A stretch of DNA of 64,000 bases from Brachynemurus nebulosus (taxonomy: Eukaryota; Arthropoda; Insecta; Neuroptera; Myrmeleontidae), in contig JAPWDM010000060.1 of the NCBI GenBank assembly GCA_035578155.1, positions 268,001 through 332,000 of the forward strand, written 5' to 3'. The notes beneath the pieces are model-generated. The model worked only from the letters and a program-made list of their open reading frames with translations. It was not told the origin of the DNA and ran no database searches. How positions within the stretch are numbered: the first letter of the stretch is position 1; each line of letters starts with the position of its first letter. The translations under genes were made by a program, and so were the position numbers. Shown here in pieces: positions 1-11,500 of this stretch.

Positions 1-2113
1 AGCTATCCTTCATGAGATATCGCAATTTCAAAATTTTGAAAAACAATATTCTACATAATATAATATGCTTTTTTCACACCACCGTCCGGTAAAGTGCCTG
101 ACTGATTTTTTTACGTGGTTTCTCCTGTAGGTGTAATCCACGATTTATTTTGTTTTTTTGAGAAACAATTTTACCATATCCTGCTGCACTGTCATATTGG
201 CACACTAACTTTTGCTGCGAAATCTTATACTGAGAGGTCTTGTTTCAATCGTTGTGAAGACTCTTTTGCTGAAATTGAACTTTTTGGAATAGTATGTACT
301 TTGAATGATATACATGACGTAGAGAGTGTCATGACCATCTAAAACTCTAAAGCAAGGATTCCCCAAGTCTTGCGTCGGTGGGTTCATTGTAAGTACTAAA
401 ATATTCGGAGGATTAAGAAAAAATTTTAAAATCAGAAAGAACACATAGGAAAATGAATTTGTTTTGTTGGTGATTTGGTGAACAAATTTGGTGATGTTCA
501 ACCTGTCGATTGTAGAGCGAATTTAGTCGGCCTCCTACTATAATTTACAAATTGAAAATAGGGGTAGAGCTTAACAGAAAATCTGACAAACAGTTTACTC
601 AAAATTCATCAACAGATTCTATTCAAATCATTTTTGTAGGTATTAATTTAGAAAAGAAAAAAATTGAACGTAGTGACGTCATCACAAATACAAAATTTTT
701 TTGATGCTTCAGATACCGTAATTTTGATGCTAGAAGCATGAAATTTGAAGCTGCTCATAGATTTTTGACAAAATCATAATCATAAACATAATAGAAAATA
801 CACAGGCAGAAGTTAAATTACATTTTTTAAACAAATTTGGTTATTTTGACTAAGGACCTAATTTATGTAAAAGTAGATCACTGAATAAATTATAACAGAA
901 AAATAACTTGCATGGAAACAAAGGCTGAATACCACTTATATAAAATCTATGTAATAACGAGATACATTCCATATAAAGCTTGATATTTTCCAACAGAAAA
1001 ATGTTTATGATTTAGTCAGATTTATAGGTTTTTTATAAAAATGTAGGTAAATAATCTTTATGAATTTGAGATTGTAGATAATTTAGCATTGCGGGCCGCC
1101 CTTGGGGAACCGCTACTCTAAAGTATATACTATATACATTTATATTAGCATTGTCTTTAGCATATTAACTAAATGTTCCAGTTTCTCATAGTAAAACATG
1201 AAACTAACGATAAAAAATTGCTGTTGTCTTAGACACTAATATAACTGATCCTCCTGAAGATAATATTACATAAGCAACGGCAGAAATACATATCGAAAAT
1301 AACGATGTCTCTTGTTGTTAGTTTTATTGCAAAAATTAAAAAATATTTGCAAAAATTAAATTCCAGGTGATAAAAAACTAACAGAAGATTGAAATTAAAA
1401 TATGATAATAGCATTATTATAGTTTAAAAACAAGGAAGTTTAACCATTATCTGTTTTATGGAGAAATTCTTCGATAAGACATTTAATCTGTAGACTGCGA
1501 TACTTAAAATTATTCCATCACACCTTTGATAAGATGTTTAAGAGTACTAATAACGATATTATGGAGTTACTGATTTATTTTTTAGAAAGAGCAATTTTGA
1601 AAAATAAACCCTATAACTTACAATTTAATATTAATATGTACAATTCTCAGCTGTATCGTAACTGCTATTCGGCTTATTTTTCATTTCGAGATTGTAAAAG
1701 GATGTCTTTTTTCCTCACCGACGGTGTGGTTCAAAACGTCTTACACATTTTTTTCCTCTTTGGATGCATCTTACAATGATAATATTATATGAGGTACGAG
1801 GTAGCAGTAGTGTTTTACTGCCAGCCTCATACCTCACCACAAGAAATTGGGCTAGTTGTTCAATGAGGACAAGACCATGCTGATATAAATGTAAATACTT
1901 TGGACGATTATAACAATTTCCATGCAATATATATCATTCAAATTATAACTCCGAAGAGTTGAGCTTTAGCAGAAGAGCCCTCGCAACAATTGCTCGCAAA
2001 ATTCTTTTAGCAAAAGATTTCGCGGTAAAAGCTATATTATTATAGCTTTTACCGTGGTTATATGAGGTTATACGATGTAGAGTATAATAAAATAACTTTT
2101 GAGATCATTAAAA
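1..2113. other. Gene-free AT-rich stretch with one short hairpin
   Basis: I see no credible coding region here. Short open frames on both strands are AT-rich and show no recognisable domain. The only clear structure is a perfect hairpin with 14-base arms at 2023-2036 and 2041-2054 and a 4-base loop. Confidence 0.6.
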
Positions 2114-2119
2114 CAAATT
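2114..2119 (+). repeat. Target-site duplication, left copy (CAAATT)
   Basis: Six bases abutting the left end of the 2120-6267 element. The identical six bases follow the right end at 6268-6273. Confidence 0.75.
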
Positions 2120-2256
2120 AGTAGTAGAAATTGGGGGCTACGAACACCTCCTCCCCTCTTCCCGATTTTTTGAGCGACCTTGGATGGAGGGAAAATTACC
2201 GGGGCGGTTCTAGAAGCCTCCGGCGGTGGGTAGAGTAATGTGACCGGAAATTTTTT

Positions 2257-2362
2257 CTAACCTAAGTGAACCCAACGGAACTTGATCCAACCTAACAGAA
2301 CCTAAGGAAATTTGGTCTAACCTAAACAAACCTAACAAAATTTTTTTTAACCTAACCGAACC
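2257..2362 (-). repeat. Degenerate CCTAA (TTAGG) tracts, left arm
   Basis: Short runs of CCTAAC/CCTAA separated by A/T-rich spacers. On the minus strand this is TTAGG, the common arthropod telomere motif. The matching tract is in the right arm at 5984-6108. Confidence 0.6.
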
Positions 2363-2379
2363 TCAGAATTCAAAATTTC

Positions 2380-2620
2380 CCTAACAGATGGCGCAGCCAC
2401 CTTCGAGCCCTGTAAATTCGCTACTAGATGTCGCTGCTCGTCCGGATACTAACGATCCCTGTGTGTAAGTTTGATAAATTGTCAACAGATGGCGCAGCCA
2501 CCTTTGAACTCGGTAAATTACTAGGTGACGCTGCTTGTCCGGATACTAACGATCCCTGTGCGTAAGTTTGATAAATTGTCAATAGTTGGCGCCGAAAATC
2601 CTTTTTGATAGTTAAAAGAT
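2380..2620 (-). repeat. Tandem repeat of about 110 bp, left arm
   Basis: Two copies of a unit containing AGATGGCGCAGCCACCTT and GATCCCTGTG(T/C)GTAAGTTTG, plus a degenerate third piece. The right arm carries at least three copies of the same unit, so unit number changed after the arms formed. Confidence 0.75.
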
Positions 2621-2831
2621 GGCGTTGCTAATCTGAACCGCCGCGAACTCTGTACCTTGATTCATAATTTTATCATATTTTTATCTGATAAACTTGTATA
2701 AATTGTCAGCTGACGTCATCAGGCTATTTTTCTACTATAAAAGACCGTAGTATAACTTTTCAATTACAATTATTGTTTGAAACTTTAATGAAAACATTAA
2801 ATCTTATTGTTGTAAATTTTCAATTGTTGTG

Positions 2832-3155
2832 TTAAAAACTAATTATTGCCAACAATGGAATCCATTTATTGTGGAAATCAATTAGTTCGTCGTAAAATCG
2901 TTCGTATTCATCACATAGCATTTTAGAATTGTCGATAATTTGTTTAATAATTTCCTCTCGACGTTTCGCTTTACTTTGTTCTCTTAATTCTGCGTTAGAA
3001 CATTGAAGAAGATTGATATAATGATCTGTAAATTCCATACAACAGAAATATTCCGATATCTCAATAATTCCAATATTTCGTCTATAATTGCACTTGAAAA
3101 GTCTATAAACCACCTCTATAAATTCAATGGTGTTTGTTGGATAATTTGGTTTCAT
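2832..3155 (-). CDS. Unrecognised TIR-encoded protein, left copy (5'-truncated)
   Basis: About 103 residues from the YPTNTIEF segment to the stop match the right-arm copy with only three differences (V/A, Y/C, I/K). The sequence is rich in charged residues and likely helical in its second half (AELREQSKAKRREEIIKQ), with four cysteines in the first half. I do not recognise a family. The first few codons lie outside the inverted repeat and are probably not original, so this copy lacks its 5' part. It reads outward, towards the left terminus. A host gene fragment captured by the element is possible. Confidence 0.6.
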   Translation of the reverse strand: MKPNYPTNTIEFIEVVYRLFKCNYRRNIGIIEISEYFCCMEFTDHYINLLQCSNAELREQSKAKRREEIIKQIIDNSKMLCDEYERFYDELIDFHNKWIPLLAIISF

Positions 3156-5036
3156 TTGGTGTCATTTGTTGTAATTTGGTGTATTTTTGGTGTCACTTGG
3201 AGCATTTTGGAGTGACATTGGGAGGCGAATTATCTCAATAAGTAGGAAATTGGAAAAACATGATATTAATGAACCAGTGTTGTATCAAATGATGATGAAG
3301 ACAGTGATGAAAAAACGTCTGCTAGCGACAACGAAGATACTGCGAGCGAAGGAAAATCTGATGATGACGAGAATACAGTCGTCGACTATGGTAATGAAAA
3401 AATCGCGAGTAAATGGTTATACTTACAACCCTGTAGGAGGCGTTAAAATAAACTCTTAACATTTTATAAGTTGTTAAAAAATCTTTGTAATTTTTCCAAC
3501 AGCTGTATACCAAAGTTAATTATTTAATAAAATATTTTAAAATTATCTGAGTGTTATTATTTCTTAGATACCACAGTCCTTAAACAATTTTAGTAATTCG
3601 TTAAAAAAAGATCACCGAAATGATTGTTCTTACAGCGAACTATGTAATGTGTATTTTTTTGAACTATTCAAAATGGTGTTATTTAAATATGTTTAGGAAA
3701 TTCTTATATTTTGGGTACACACTGCGATGAATATTGTTAACTAGCATTGGTTAAAACATGTAACACACAAAAATATGTTTAAGAAATTTTAACATGAAAA
3801 TGACGAATGGAGAAGGGTTTTAATATACATAATATACATAGTAATACATATGTTAGTAGAAGAACTTCTGAATATAAGCAATATATAAACATAATAATTA
3901 TTATTCAAAATTTTACTTTGCAAAATACCACTTTTTGAAAATTTTTTGTGACTTGTTTTGATCAATAGGTTAAGTTTTGTTGGATTCGGTTTCACGCATT
4001 TTCGGATTTTGATTTTATTTATCTTTTCACCTTTAAAGATTTTTTTATTAAAATATTACATATATATTACCTAAATTACCCAATATAGGTAAATAATGAT
4101 CTTATTTTCCCCCGAACTGCATGAATGCTTTTATTTAGGAGTAGAAGGGTTAACGCAACATTAATTTTTTTATTCCTATAAAAATGTTTCTTAAAATAAC
4201 AATTTTGAGTGCTCAGTTTATAAAAAATATGTTATTTTTATCGATGGTCAAACATTTTACGTTAAATGAATAGGTTCTTATATTTATCACGCGTATATAT
4301 CAACAATACTATTCTTGAAAATAAATTTTCTAATATTGACAGAATTTTCTATTTTTTTACAATCAAATTTTCTTTAGTATAAATTCTATGTGTAAAAAAT
4401 TTAAACAAGTAGGTATAATATTGCTACATATGATATGTACTTACATATGCGAAATGATAACTTGGAATCTGTCTCATCAGTATTTTCGCTATTTATGATT
4501 ATAATTTTTGTGTCGTTAAAATACACATAAATTACATATAGGTAGTTAAGAAATTATTTTTTATCTTTTTTTTATTAAATATAAATTGATCAAATATTTT
4601 ACGTTAAATGAGTAAATTCTTATATTTTATCACACGATATTGCGTGATTAGCCATCTAGTAAAGTAATCATAGGTATTTTATAAAGTATTTAAAAAACAT
4701 ACTTAGATATTTATAACGTAAATAAGTAACGATTTTTTAGCTGAGTAATATGTATTCTAATATTAAATGTCGCCTTCAAAAGATAAAAAAAATATACATA
4801 GTGATACATTTTTGTAAAATTTATGAGGATATATGGTGTACCATAATTGTAAATGGAATTTTATATATACATCAAGCTTAAGGCATAATATTAAAAATTA
4901 GTTTGATATTTTTTAGGGATGGGTGTAATCAAAAGATCGTTTTTTTTTTTAAATTTTTTTATTAAGTATAGTTTTAAAAAAAAAATAGGTACACAATGAT
5001 CACTTTTAACTTGTAAAATTTATAATTATATTAAAG
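3148..5036. other. Spacer between the inverted arms
   Basis: AT-rich, with no homology between its ends. It starts with short imperfect repeats of a TTTGGTGTCA-type motif (3150-3230). The only coding-looking stretch is 3273-3446 on the plus strand. The rest looks like degenerate noncoding DNA. Confidence 0.5.
3273..3446 (+). pseudogene. Acidic peptide remnant, unassigned
   Basis: An open frame of 57 codons with no start codon, preceded directly by two stops. It encodes a D/E/S-rich stretch (NDDEDSDEKTSASDNED and more) ending in a K/R/W tail. The composition looks like a real acidic protein tail rather than chance AT-rich sequence. No family can be named. Confidence 0.3.
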
Positions 5037-5407
5037 GCATCAAAGATCACCAGTTGAATCGATTGGCCGACTTGTGTATTAAAATAGTGGAAAATTATCC
5101 CACAAACACCATTGAATTTATAGAGGCGGTTTGTAGACTTTTCAAGTGCAATTATAGACGAAATATTGGAATTATTGAGATATCGGAATATTTCTGTTGT
5201 ATGGAATTTACAGATCATTATATCAATCTTCTTCAATGTTCTAACGCAGAATTAAGAGAACAAAGTAAAGCGAAGCGTCGAGAGGAAATTATTAAACAAA
5301 TTATCGACAATTCTAAAATGCTATGTGATGAATACGAACGATTTTACGACGAACTAATTGATTTCCACAATAAATGGATTCCATTGTTGGCAAAAATTAG
5401 TTTTTAA
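5037..5407 (+). CDS. Unrecognised TIR-encoded protein, right copy (longer)
   Basis: The frame is open from about 5000 to the stop at 5405-5407. There is no ATG at the front, but an AG at 5035-5036 after a T/A-rich run could be a splice acceptor, so this may be a last exon. A leading segment (HQLNRLADLCIKIVEN) is absent from the left copy. The following 103 residues are almost identical to the left-arm copy. The gene reads outward to the right terminus. A TTG start at 5054 is the alternative. Function unknown. Confidence 0.6.
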
Positions 5408-5639
5408 CACAACAATTGAAAATTTACAACAATAAGATTTAATGTTTTCACTAAAGTTTCAAACAATAATTGTAACTGAAAAGTTACACTACTATCTTTT
5501 ATAGTAGAAAAATAGCCTGATGACGTCAGCTGACAATTTATACAAGTTTAAACCTGTTTTCAGATAAAAATATGATAAAATTATGAATCAAGGTACAGAG
5601 TTCGCGGTGGTTCAGACTAGCAACGCCATCTTTTAACTG

Positions 5640-5975
5640 TCAAAAAGGATTTTCGGCACCAACTATTGACAATTTATCAAACTTACGCACAGGGATCGTT
5701 AGTATCCGGATGAGCAACGTCACCTAATAATGAAAATTTACAGAGTTCAAAGGTGGCTGCGCCATCTGTTGACAATTTATCAAACTTACACACAGGGATT
5801 GCTTGTATCGAGACCACGAGCGCCATCTAGTAGGGAATTTACACGGCTCGAAGGTGGCTGCGCCATCTGTTAAGGAAATTTTCTAACTTACGCACAGGGA
5901 TCGCTAGTATCCGGACGAGCAGCGACATCTAATAGTGAATTTACAGGGCTCGTAGGTGGCTGTGCCATCTATTAG
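5640..5975 (+). repeat. Tandem repeat of about 105-115 bp, right arm
   Basis: Three or more units, each with ACTTACGCACAGGGATCG-like and GGTGGCTGCGCCATCTGTT-like segments. Unit ends often carry GCCATCT. Copy number differs from the left arm. Confidence 0.8.
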
Positions 5976-5983
5976 GAAAATTT

Positions 5984-6108
5984 TGAATTCTTAGGTTCGG
6001 TTAGGCTAGAAAAAATTTTGTTTGGTTAGGTTAGGTTATTTTAGGTTAAGAAAAATTTGTTAGGTTAGGTTAGGTTAGATCAAGTTCCATTGGGTTCTGT
6101 TAGGTTAG
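5984..6108 (+). repeat. TTAGG-like tracts, right arm
   Basis: Contains three or more uninterrupted TTAGG pentamers near 6060-6078, plus scattered TTAGGTTAG pieces. This matches the arthropod telomeric motif, but it sits inside a transposon arm and is degenerate. Confidence 0.65.
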
Positions 6109-6267
6109 AAAAAATTTCACTAGATGTCGTTAGGTTTGAAACCAAATTTTGCTCCACCCACCGCCGGAGGCTTCTAGAACCGCCCCGGTACGGTTACCTC
6201 CTCCCGCGGTCGCTCAAAAAATCGGGAGGAGGGGAGGAGTTGCTCGTAGCCCCCAATTTCTACTATT

Positions 6268-6273
6268 CAAATT
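6268..6273 (+). repeat. Target-site duplication, right copy (CAAATT)
   Basis: Perfect match to 2114-2119. It supports transposition of the whole 4.15-kb unit as one event. Confidence 0.75.
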
Positions 6274-7875
6274 GTGTACTTTATCTACAAGGGAAATCAT
6301 GTAAAAAAAATGTATCAAGTTTACTTCGATGGTGGCGTAAAAAAGATTGCATATTATGCAGAATATTACTTTTCCAATTTTTTAAATCGCAATATCTCAT
6401 GAAATATAGATCTTAGAACAAAAAGTATTCAGACCTTTTTTGTAGAGAATTGCATAATCTACAAAATATATCTAAACTATTTTTACCATAAATCTTACCA
6501 TTTACAAGATATTTACGAAAAACTGTTTTTTGACCTTTGACCTTGAATAAAATTTTTAGCCCAAGTGGGATCGATGGGGACTTTTGACATTTTGTTTATA
6601 ATGGTGTAGGCAAGATCTATACCAATTTTCAGCTCTATGCGAATTTTTCCGAAGTTTCAGCTTTTTTTCGTTTATTTTGACTACATTAATAGTTGATTTT
6701 ATTATTTGACTCGTTGGATCTAAACTAAAAAGTTTTCTTTTATTTTTGTTTATTTATTTGTCTTGATAATGGTGTTTTAACACACCGAAACCGGTTAACA
6801 TATTGAAGATTTTTTTAAATTTTGATTTTTGATTTTGTTTGTCTTAATTTGAAACTTTATCGCCAAATAAAGTCAAATTCACGGAATTTATAAAGTATAT
6901 TTAACTATTTTAATGAAATAAAAGTGTATCTTAGCGTAACAAATTGTACTGTTGGTTTTGTTTGTTATTTTCTTTGTAATCAGTCAGGTAACGGCAATCA
7001 GACAAAATTTTAAATTTTGCTTGCTTATAAAAAACTAAGTTAAAACAAACAGTGCTATTTTATAAACTAAGACGCAGCTTAAACTTATGTCAAAATGGTC
7101 ATGTATATATGACATTCAAAAAATAACCGGTGTACCAAGTGTCATAACGGCCAAAGTTATGCGACAAACAAATATAAAACTTCAATATAATGTAACTAAC
7201 TATTAAAGTAAGCATTTATGCATTTTTTTAAAAAGATTTAATTTAAAATTTTAATCATAAATAAATATTTATCTGAGCAGTTACAATGTTGCATTGGACG
7301 TAGTCAATTTATCTGTTGTATTTAAAACAACAATAATAACTTGTAAAAAACTTATAAATTGACTTATAGAGACGTCACTAGTGACAATGGTGACAATGTA
7401 GATCCTCTGTATTTACTTTATTTAATATTTATATGTTAAAATTATAAATATTAAAAAGTAATAATTAATACAAAAGTATAAACTTGTTAATGAATTTAGG
7501 TGCAAATCTATGGTTACAAAAAATTTGCGCTGACGTGCTCACGCATGTACTAATAAAATTATTGAAAAAGGCGCCACTAGTCTTTATGCAGCTTCTTTAT
7601 AGACTATGCTAAAATAAACGACTGGACGAATCTCTATCAGATTTTGCTGAAAAATGAAAGTTAAAATTGCTCTCTATGATCTTGGAAGAAAGTATCCAAA
7701 ATAAATGGCTGGATGGATCTTGACAAAATTTACTGAGGTCCTGAAAAAACAAATGTGAAAAAACAAAAAACAAAAAAAAAAAAAAAAAAATTTTTCTCAA
7801 ACAATATTGATATTCAGGAAAAATTAAGATGAGATTAAAATTGCCCCCTAGGATTCTGACAACCTACAAAACACA
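6274..7875. other. Gene-free stretch with retroelement-like remnants
   Basis: No credible gene. At 6762-6797 lies a GATAATGGTGTTTTAACACA / CCGAAACCGGTT segment, a stem followed by GAAAC. This type of motif often marks Penelope-like element tails and resembles a degenerate hammerhead core. A poly-A run is at 7768-7790. From 7600 on there are several copies of an AAACGACTGGA/GTGGATCTT-like motif. Confidence 0.45.
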
Positions 7876-7914
7876 AAAAGTAAACGACTGAGTGGATCTT
7901 AGTCGTTTACTTTT
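7876..7914. repeat. Small perfect fold-back hairpin
   Basis: Arms of 14 bases (7876-7889 and 7901-7914) enclose the 11-base loop GAGTGGATCTT. The same loop sits in the larger hairpin at 7921-8289. Confidence 0.85.
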
Positions 7915-7920
7915 AAATTA

Positions 7921-8289
7921 ACATTTAAATTAGATATTCTGAATTCCTTTATAAAATCAATTTCTGATAGTGGTCCAGTCCGCCCGTCTAATATTTTAAT
8001 TTCTGAGTCTTAATTTCGAAATTTTAATTTCGAAGTCTGAGGATTCTGGAGAACATTTCTGAACTCACGTTAATTTATTAATAATATCTGAGCAAAATTT
8101 GGTGCCGAGTGGATCTTGGCACCAAATTTTGCTCAGATATTATTAATAAATTAACGTGAGTTCAGAAATGTTCTCCAGAATCCTCAGACTTCGAAATTAA
8201 GACTCAGAAATTAAAATATTAGACGGGCGGACTGGACCACTATCAGAAATTGATTTTATAAAGGAATTCAGAATATCTAATTTAAATGT
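7921..8289. repeat. Large near-perfect fold-back hairpin
   Basis: The arm 7921-8106 (186 bases) is the reverse complement of 8118-8289 (172 bases). The only visible difference is a 14-base partial duplication in the left arm around 8020-8035. The loop, GAGTGGATCTT at 8107-8117, is identical to that of the hairpin just upstream. No coding capacity. Confidence 0.9.
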
Positions 8290-8407
8290 AAAGTGAATTC
8301 GAAATAGACCCCCAGTACTATCGAATAGGATTAAAATTAAACAGTTGGATTTGGACTACATTTTATGGAAATCAGATATGCTATCAGTATCATGTATCAT
8401 GTATTCC
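8290..8407. other. Short gap before the Maverick
   Basis: Nothing recognised. No clear 6-base duplication matches the far side of the Maverick, so its outermost left end may be trimmed. Confidence 0.5.
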
Positions 8408-8562
8408 ATGTCGGTCGGCCATGTTGTGACGTCAGTTGTTGGTCGATCGGTCATGTTGTGATACGGCGTCGGTCGGCCATGTTGTGACGTCAGTTGTCGG
8501 TCGATCGGCCACGTTGTGATACGACTTCGATGGTGAGTTATGAGGTAACTTTTCTTTTTTCT
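8408..8562 (+). repeat. Maverick left terminal inverted repeat
   Basis: Matches the reverse complement of 25955-26173. It is made of alternating GGTCGGCCATGTTGTGACGT- and GGTCGATCGGTCATGTTGTG-type units, with TGACGTCA at 8427-8434 and 8485-8492, ending in a T-rich TTTTCTTTTTTCT tract. It has about two fewer half-units than the right repeat. Confidence 0.92.
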
Positions 8563-11500
8563 AGCGTCAATGGAAGAGAGATGGCGTCAATGAAATTATA
8601 CGGCGGATTTCATCAGACGTTGAACCGGAGGACAAGGTTGGATTTACCTTTACCAGTGAAAATTTCGAGAAAGGACCTGGCTGGATAACTTTTCGCAATG
8701 GTAAAGATGTGACGTTTGAAGACGTCTCGAAATTACTTGGGGCCATATTCCAGAGCAATTAAAATGGTTTGGCTACGGACAAATTCGGATTGACCACTAC
8801 ATATGTAAAGATGCCCAGAGGAAATGGAAGAATAAGAACAGTCGCATTTAACACGTACGAAGAAGAGTGTAATCTGCGTCTTCTTAGAGCGATTGTAGTT
8901 GCAAAAGCCCACGTCAAGAAAGATGTCAATTTTGAAAGAATTCGTCGCAACTGTCATAACTTACAAAGTGAAAAAGTGAATAAACTACTTCAGAAAACGG
9001 GGTTAGTGATTCCTGATCCGGGATTGAGGAGTTACGAATTTTACAACGCCACCTACGGAAATACAGGATTACCGTTTACAAACATCAGACTAAGGGGCGA
9101 AGGGTAATATTTGAAGGCACTAATGATGACGCAGTTTACAAAATAAATCTGCTTTTACACGGACAACACCAGTTTAACGGCAGCGTTCGTTTGTAGTTAC
9201 TATTGCGAGGCGTGTTATACACCCTTTGACGCAAGAGATAAACATCGATCTGTCCGTGTTGTCAACAAGCTCCACCATGTACTAAAACAAATGAAGTTAA
9301 ATGCGACAACTGCAATCGAGAGTTCCGTAGCCAGGAATGTTTTGACAAGCATCGCAATCAAGGATCACTGGGTCGAAACTCTATTTGTAATGTAATAAAA
9401 CGATGTGCCAGGTGTTTCAAAACTATCAATATAAAGATGCGAAAGCAAAAGCATGTGTGTGGCGAAATATTTTGCAAGATATGTGACCGCTACGCTCCAG
9501 CCAATCACCTCTGTTACATCAATAAGGATACAGGCCGACCGAAGTTGGATAACACATTGTATTTTTCGATCTGGAGACAAAACAAGAAAAGCCGATAAAT
9601 GAAGGTAGCGACGCTGTTGTACACGAAACAAATCTATGTGTATATATGCAGCGTTGCAACGTGTGTATAGATAAAGAAGAAGGTAACAATGAAAGAAATA
9701 GATATTGTAACAAATGTGGATTACGACTGCGGCTGATAAAAGACAACGTTATTGAGACATTTACGAAACAAATACTGGACGCTCGAAAGAAATTTGAAAA
9801 AGTTATTTGTATCGCCCATAATGGAAAAGTGTTTGACCATCAATTTATTTTAAAATATATTATTGAAAAAACACAGTTACAAGCAGATATTATAATGAGA
9901 AGGTCGAAAATTCTAATGCTAGAGATCGATAATGTACGTTTTATCGACTCTCTCAATTGTTTTCCGATGGCGTTGGCAGCGCTCCCCAATGCTTTCGACC
10001 TGCCACCATCTTCAAAAAAGGTCTGTTTTCCACACTTATTCAATAAGGAAGAAAATAAAAACTACGTCGGATCCCTTCCAGACATTTCGTACTATTGTCC
10101 TGAAACAATGAGAGGTACAGACAATCCAGAAGAAGAAGACGAGCGAAAAAAATTCATAAAATGGTGTAATGAAACGAAAGAAAGCGGTTACGTATTTGAT
10201 ATGCAGAAAGAAATAGTTGAATATTGCACCAGTGATGTAGATATACTGAAAAAGTCGTGTTTAAAGTTTCGAACAGTATTTTTAGAAGAATCTAACGTTT
10301 GTCCATTTACGGAGGCGATAACCATTGCATCAACTTGTAATTTGATATTCAGACGAAAGTTTTTACAACCGACTACAATAGGTGTGTTACCAAAAGGTGG
10401 ATATCGACATGCGGACAACCAATCGAAAATCGCCCTACAGTGGTTGATATATGAAGAAGCGGAAAGACAAATTTCAATTTTACACGGAGGAAAAGGAGGA
10501 GAGGTTGTTCTGCCAGGTACCAGTTTTAAAGTTGACGGCTATTGTGAGGAGACTAACCAAGTTTTCGAGTTCCACGGTTGTTATTATCATGGACACGATG
10601 TATGCCAGAAAACTCGCTGTAATGAGCCGTTATATGAAGCACCGGATGATACATTGAACTACAGATTGGAGCGTACAAAAACCAAGACACAACGAATCAG
10701 AGAACTGGTCTATGAAGTTGTGGAAAAGTGGGAGTACGAATTCAGAAAATTTGTAAAGAACAAGTCTGATTTAAAGTATTTGGAAAAACACCCGCTGATT
10801 AATTACACACCGATAAACCCACGTGATGCTTTCTACGGTGGACGTACGGGCTGTACCAAACTATATTATAAAATCAGCGAAGGAGAAAAAATTAAATATA
10901 TTGATGTTTGTTCACTGTATCCGTGGGTATGTAGATACGGTAAATTTCCTCTGGGTTATCCGAAAATTTTTGTTGGTGATGACGAATGTACAAAGTTAAT
11001 TGAAGGCCTCGGTTTACGAAATATTAATGGGTTAATTAAATGCAAAATTTTACCACCACAACATTTATATCATCGGGTACTACCAGCAAAGCAGAATAAT
11101 AAGCTGATGTTTGTATTGTGCCGTTCATGTGGAGAAGAATATAATCAAAATGAAGAGTGTGCGCACACTGAAGAAGAACGGGCACTCACTGGTACCTGGG
11201 TAACTAGTGAGGTTGAAAAAGCTGTTACACTGGGTTACCGTTTGATTGAAGTGTTCGAAATCTGACAGTACGATGTAACCCAAGTACAGCAGAGAAAGTG
11301 GTATTGGTGGTTTATTTGCCGACTTCATTAACAAATTTTTGAAAATGGAGCAGGAAGCATCAGGATGGCCGGCCAACTGTAAGACCGATGAAGAACAAAA
11401 CCACTACATTGAAGAATATTTTGAGAATGAAGGGGTTCGATTGGAATTCACCAAAATTTTGAAGAATCCAGGCCTACGATCGCTCGCCAAACTAATGCTG

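Larger units (their letters stand above)
2122..3147 (-). repeat. Left arm of the long inverted repeat
   Basis: This is the reverse complement of 5092-6267, with indels. From outside inwards it holds the GGGGG-containing end, a C/G-rich block, CCTAA-like tracts (about 2257-2362), two full copies of a roughly 110-base tandem unit (about 2380-2600), a TGACGTCA site at 2711-2718 and the end of a coding region on the minus strand. Homology stops abruptly at 3147, inside that coding region. Confidence 0.88.
2120..6267. mobile_element. 4.15-kb long-TIR element with 6-bp target duplication (Maverick-like in form)
   Basis: The two ends are inverted copies: 17 of the first 18 bases match (AGTAGTAG.. 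versus AATAGTAG.., then AAATTGGGGG). The same 6 bases, CAAATT, lie immediately outside at 2114-2119 and 6268-6273. Inverted arms of about 1.03 kb (left) and 1.18 kb (right) enclose a spacer of about 1.9 kb. A 6-bp duplication, an AG start and very long terminal repeats are the known hallmarks of Mavericks/Polintons. No polymerase or integrase is present, so the family assignment is inference. An internally deleted Maverick relative is the simplest reading; an unnamed fold-back DNA transposon is the alternative. Each arm carries a coding region, tandem repeats and telomere-like tracts. Confidence 0.75.
5092..6267 (+). repeat. Right arm of the long inverted repeat
   Basis: Inverted copy of 2122-3147. 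It carries the coding-region end, a TGACGTCA site at 5521-5528, a block of about 110-base tandem units (5640-5975), TTAGG-like tracts (5984-6108) and the C/G-rich terminal block. It is about 150 bases longer than the left arm, mainly from an extra tandem unit. Confidence 0.88.

Noticed and set aside
3187..3459. 90-codon Met/Lys-rich frame in the spacer
   Set aside because: It is the shadow of the acidic frame at 3273-3446, which has the more protein-like composition.
2380..5975. CRISPR-like array in the spaced tandem units
   Set aside because: Units are contiguous, degenerate and mirrored in a transposon arm; this is eukaryotic DNA with no cas genes.
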